A stretch of 64,000 nucleotides of DNA. Source: Rhyzopertha dominica (Eukaryota; Arthropoda; Insecta; Coleoptera; Bostrichidae). The translations under genes and the position numbers were made by a program. Shown piece after piece: positions 59,815 through 64,000 of the stretch. Location: assembly GCA_025024175.1 (NCBI GenBank), contig QCXZ01000045.1:1614649-1678648 (forward strand). The letters are read 5' to 3'. The notes beneath the pieces were generated by a model, which did not search any database, was not told where the DNA came from, and saw only the letters and a list, made by a program, of their open reading frames with translations. Every line of letters starts with the position of its first letter. Position 1 is the first letter of the stretch.

Positions 59815-60452
59815 AAATTTTTAGTTTTTGGTTTTGTTTGTGGACATGATAACTTTCGAAAGACTTAATATATGAACTTGAAATCTGGCAAACGTATAAA
59901 TCTCAACTACCCAAAGCAACCTATTGTTTGTGGGGTAAGTAGGGTATCGGGAAGGGCGAAATTGGGGGGTAACTACCCTTTTTGCAAATTTTAATTTTTT
60001 TTCGTTTTAGTATGTGATTAGTAGTATAACTGCGAGTATTATTCGTTCTTATAAATTTTCGGTACAACAAACTGTAGATATTAGCAAAAAAGGGTCACTT
60101 AAAGAAAACGGTTTTTGCTAAATATCTCCGAATGTATTTAATATATTAAAAAAATGAAAATACCATCGAAGAGGAAATAAAATTTNTCACAAAATATTCA
60201 AAATTTTGCCATTTTCGAAATATTTTCAAAAAACCTATTTTGGACCCTGCTCATACGATTTTTTTAAAATTTTGGTATTTTATAGAAAATCAAGTAATTT
60301 TTTTGTTAATAATTTTCGAAATATTTGGAAAAAACGGATTTTAAAATTTTTATATTTTGACAATATCACGAGGACTGTTTATCTTAGAAAAAATGTGTAG
60401 AGAGAAAAAATGCTGATTACTAATCATATAGTATAAGAAATAAAAACGTTGA
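59815..60452. repeat. Copy of the 6164-7014 element, ends degraded
   Basis: Shares long blocks with 6280-6985, such as taactttcgaaagacttaat, gtagggtatcgggaaggg and tgtgattagtagtataactg. The ACTTCCACATCCAA ends are missing. In Polo intron 2. Confidence 0.8.
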
Positions 60453-60472
60453 TTCAATTTGCAGTGGTTTTA

Positions 60473-60660
60473 AAGTAAATAAAGAAATCACCTAGGAAGC
60501 GAGACGTCATAGAAATGACATGCCAATCTGAATAATCTAATCAGATTAGAAACCCCACACAGATTTAAGTGTAAGGTGGTTTTGATCAGTTCAGATTTGA
60601 TTATCTTGTAGCGTTGTTTCTATGACGTCAGGTTTCCTTGGTGCTTAGTGTTTAATTACT
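60473..60660. repeat. Palindromic MITE of about 190 bp
   Basis: Arms gcgagacgtcatagaaa and tttctatgacgtcaggt, with outer parts aagtaaataaagaaatcacc and ggtgcttagtgtttaattac inverted. One arm also occurs at 27808-27860. Confidence 0.65.
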
Positions 60661-60664
60661 TAAA

Positions 60665-61928
60665 AATTGGGTATTTGCCATGTATTTATATTGTATTAAA
60701 TTGCATATTAATAGGTAGCATCTAATCCATAAAACAGCTGTGACAGCTTATAAATTCGAAAAAATGGATCTTAAGGTGTATTTTTAATATTAAAAATGTG
60801 AATATTTAAAGGGACCGCCAAAACGCGAACATACTGACCGTGACGTCAGGTGTCTTGTAAATGGCTGTTTGTTTACATCTGGGGCCAGCACGTCACGCTG
60901 GTTTGCTGTTTCCGTTCATTTTGTGACAAGCGAATTAAAATATGCCAAGAAAAAGTGAAATACTTATGACTTCTGAAGGCATGTTGTTGTGGAATTTGTG
61001 TACAGCGACGAGTGGTTCAACGCGGCAGAGATGAGGAACGTACTATAAAAGCAACAGCATAAGTGAATTTTTTATCAAATTAACATAACATTGATAATTT
61101 GATCACAATGGGTTGTTGGAAACATACTATTTGTAAACATCAAAATGTAAGAATAAAAAATGTACCCTAAACTTGACATTTGTTTTAGAGGTCAGAATAA
61201 ATATAAATTGCCATTTATTTTCGGGGCCCTTGTGGTTCGTTTCCGGTCTGGCTAACAGTCGAATATATGGGAACAACGTCGTTCTTTATTATAATATTTC
61301 TCTCTATCAACTTAAAACGCATATAATTTTTCATATCCACATCAAGCTATAACAAAATGGAATCTGAATGGTAAACACTTATAACCACAAAAAGAATAAT
61401 AAAACTTACAGTAAGAATTAAGATGACCTTCACAACAGAAAAACAAACTTTGCGATTTCGTCTAGGAGCCTTAAACAACTTTTTCATCTTTGATAATCTC
61501 GAGGAACGGTTACAAAAATTTTGTTAGCTGTACTGACTGAAGTACCTTTATAACCATGTACAAAATAACACTTGTTTTGTTTTCCATACATAATAGATGC
61601 TTGTAAAACTACACAAATCACTTTTTGGTGCGACCTCTTACACAGTCCTTTCAATAAACACCACACAAAAGCTTTTCCAATACAAGACTGACACTACATC
61701 ATTAAACAGCACTCTTCTTGGTAATGTTTACATGACACTTGACGTCACGAGCTGAATAACCTTTGATAGAAGCGTTTTGGCGGTGACTCCTAAGATTCGA
61801 ATTTCAGACCTGAAATTCTCCACCTACATATTAATATTTTTGTTTTGTTTTTTTAACATGGCGTGCAATATATATGCACTTCAAGATTCATTTTACGTAA
61901 TTTAAAAAAAAAGTGATAATACCCAGTT
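60665..61928 (-). mobile_element. Uninterrupted copy of the THAP-type TIR element
   Basis: Ends AATTGGGTATT and AATACCCAGTT, 1264 bp. Co-linear with 40839-45280 but with both insertions absent: empty sites at 60932-60940 and 61471-61474. A degraded THAP-like segment is on the minus strand near 61484-61600 (VHGYKGTSVSTANKIF, VTVPRDYQR). In Polo intron 2, directly before exon 3. Confidence 0.88.
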
Positions 61929-62035
61929 AGGCCCCCCCTGCAAGTGGGGCCTGGGGCGGACTGCCCCTGCCGCCCCACCCGGCACTGTTATACATTACGG
62001 ACGTTGACAATGCAAGCACATTTTGTTGTTTCTAG

Positions 62036-62433
62036 TCCATGATGGAACTGCACAGAAGACGGAAAGCTATAACAGAACCGGAAACACGCTTTTACATGAA
62101 GGAAATTCTAAACGGCGTCTCGTATTTGCATCAGAAGAAAATCATCCACCGTGATCTTAAATTAGGCAATTTGTTCCTTAGCGAAGGTATGCGAGTGAAA
62201 ATTGGAGATTTTGGCTTAGCCACTAAAGTAGAACATTCCGGAGAGAAAAAAAAGACTTTGTGCGGGACGCCGAACTACATTGCTCCCGAAATTTTAACCA
62301 AAAAGGGGCACTCATTCGAAGTCGACATATGGTCGATAGGATGTATAATGTACACCCTCCTGATTGGACGCCCACCATTTGAGACCAACAGCCTGCAGGA
62401 GACATACAATAAGATTAAAAAATGTGATTACAA
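62036..62433 (+). CDS. polo: Polo kinase, exon 3 (catalytic and T-loop)
   Basis: Acceptor TTTCTAG ending at 62035. Encodes [20 protein letters not shown], the catalytic loop [13 protein letters not shown] (Asp base), DFGLATK (metal-binding Asp), the T-loop [14 protein letters not shown], whose Thr is the activating phosphorylation site in Polo kinases (Aurora target in known systems), then [16 protein letters not shown] and [14 protein letters not shown]. It ends CDY plus two bases at AA/GTAAGTG (62434). All catalytic residues are intact. The [10 protein letters not shown] signature identifies Polo-like rather than Aurora or NEK kinases. The remaining kinase lobe and Polo boxes lie beyond 64000. 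Confidence 0.96.
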
Positions 62434-62522
62434 GTAAGTGTATCACCAACATGCTGTTGGCAGCATTGATGATGATTGTACGGTGATTTGTTTGATAATT
62501 TATCTTTGAATAATAACACGGT

Positions 62523-62614
62523 GGCCCCGTTGCACAAAGCGTGGTTTACCAGACCCCCTGGTCAACGCGCGGTCAACAGGAATCGTGGTTAACCACGCTT
62601 TGTGCAACAGGGCC
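62523..62614. repeat. 92-bp MITE with GGCCCCGTTGCACAAAGC ends
   Basis: Left end ggccccgttgcacaaagcg and right end its complement (cgctttgtgcaacagggcc), pairing for about 24 bp. The GTTGCACAAA part is shared with the 3826-3970 MITE. No clear target duplication seen. Lies 90 bp after Polo exon 3. Confidence 0.75.
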
Positions 62615-64000
62615 TTTATAAAACTTAAAAAGTGGACTGTATTTATTTTTGAAATACATTATCTCTGCGCACACGTGTGCACTCTACTCTCTTTTATCAA
62701 CTGACACATGAACCAACCCACAAAGTTACTAAACGTCAGTGGTACCCAACAAGTTAGGAATAAAGCGTTGTCGGCAACCAACCATACAGCTACATTAAAA
62801 ATGTAATAGTATTGAGTGCATTACTTACCAAAATATATATTTATGTAATGCAGTAATTTATATTAATAATAAATAAATATTAATAGAACTCTGTCAATAA
62901 GGGTATTAAAAGCATAAAAAAAATGTATACTTGAGAGGCACAGATACATTTGCGATTGTGAAGAATAAAAAAAATATACAATCACGACAAGATATATAGA
63001 AATTGCTACTTAATTTCAAGCAAACATTTTCATAAATTAAAAATGTAGAAATAAGTGCCAAGTATGTGTACAAATACTCGACTGAAGTAAAAAACAAATA
63101 TATAAATAATAAAAGATTGCTACCTTTATTCAGAACAAAGCGTTTAAAAATAAAAAATATACAACATAGCAACATGTAATAAACAGTAAATACAAAATGT
63201 ATAGAAAATGATAAACAAAGGACAAATAAAATATTGTACAATAAAGAAAAAACAAAATATCCAAAACAATACAAATTAAACATTATCAGCACAATTCGTT
63301 AATTTACAGTACGGAATAGGAAAAACATTACATAAACAGGGTTTTAAAAAAGCTTATCTATAAATAAAGCACATAGGTAAATAATATTGCACAAAATTAT
63401 CAAAAAATAGGACGTTTATACCAACATGCATGGTTTTCACTAAATATTGCTGTAAATCAAGAACTTGTTTATGATACAATACAAAAAGTACATACAAGAT
63501 GGCTTAAAAAAACTTCATCTGTAAATTAAGGACATAAACAAATAAATACTGTACAAATTACTAAATTTATTTGATTATTACATATTATGTCTTATTTGTG
63601 TATTTTACATAGATAATTTTATTTATGAATTATATATTTGTTTACCAGGTTCCATGAGTAACTAGCTACAAATGTGTCTAATTTTACATATTGCGGTCTA
63701 CAGAGGTGAAATTATTTTCACTTTAACATTAGGGTCCTTGATAATTCCACGCTGTACACCATCTTTTGGCGTTCCAAAATTCTTAAAGTGGCATTTTTTA
63801 CTCTTTTAAATAAACGAAAAAAAATTAATGTATCAAAACTAAATACCGACAACATTCTTACAATACGTTGTATTTACTATATTATTTAAAATTGTTAGGG
63901 GTACTTTTTAAAGGGGTTGTGCATGACAGATTTTATTAATACTTTAGATTTTTTATTTTTAAGGTTTACAGTCCACAGAACAAATTTTTAAAATGTCAGC
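62615..64000. other. polo: Polo intron 3, AT-rich, no features seen
   Basis: Very AT-rich intron sequence to the window edge. The longest open frame, on the minus strand at 62906-63292, is a low-complexity Phe/Leu-rich run without homology signals. No further Polo exon is found. Confidence 0.5.

Noticed and set aside
62906..63292. Hydrophobic 128-codon frame on the minus strand
   Set aside because: AT-rich low-complexity intron of Polo. The Phe/Leu/Tyr-rich content follows base composition.

Overview
This is a eukaryotic, AT-rich, intron-containing window. It most resembles an insect genome, possibly a beetle; the order is a guess. Four host genes can be supported. (1) On the minus strand at 1066-1834 there are three exons of a secreted trypsin-like serine protease; the exon with the catalytic serine is not in the window. 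(2) On the plus strand at 5176-38099 there is a complete seven-exon gene of about 33 kb. It encodes a secreted protein of about 457 residues like Drosophila CG3556 (intrinsic-factor/transcobalamin-like, with a DUF4430-type C-terminus). (3) On the minus strand at about 47153-49304 there is a long tandem C2H2 zinc-finger gene, broken by a 1-bp frameshift and by a copia LTR. (4) On the plus strand from 57640 to beyond the right edge are the first three exons of Polo kinase, with the Polo-box exons outside the window.

Most of the rest is transposable elements, often nested. Region by region: 1-5175 holds a mariner-superfamily fragment, the trypsin gene, a MITE and a transposase relic carrying a 145-bp MITE. 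The first large intron of the CG3556-like gene (5703-17254) holds a degraded plus-strand LINE. That LINE is cut by a younger minus-strand LINE, a 1-kb foldback element and a CR1/jockey-like LINE. Introns at 17878-29755 carry more foldback copies, a 3.8-kb inverted repeat and a 2.5-kb mariner-superfamily element. The last intron (30104-38037) has a Penelope-like element with a hammerhead-ribozyme-like motif, then a LINE interrupted by an RTE-type LINE, and several MITEs.

Between the CG3556-like gene and the zinc-finger gene lie a THAP-encoding element (38782-40466) and a set of nested transposons (40839-45280). A second copy of the host element, in the Polo intron (60665-61928), still shows both empty insertion sites. 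Between the zinc-finger gene and Polo lie a second Penelope tail with the same ribozyme architecture, a mariner-superfamily transposon sitting at the centre of a palindromic MITE, LINE debris and a second copia element.

No operon-like or cooperative arrangement of the host genes is visible. The main interest is element-into-element insertion, which gives relative ages, target duplications and empty sites from sequence alone. Exon boundaries were read by eye from GT/AG signals and phase. Family names rest on recognised protein motifs, with no database search.
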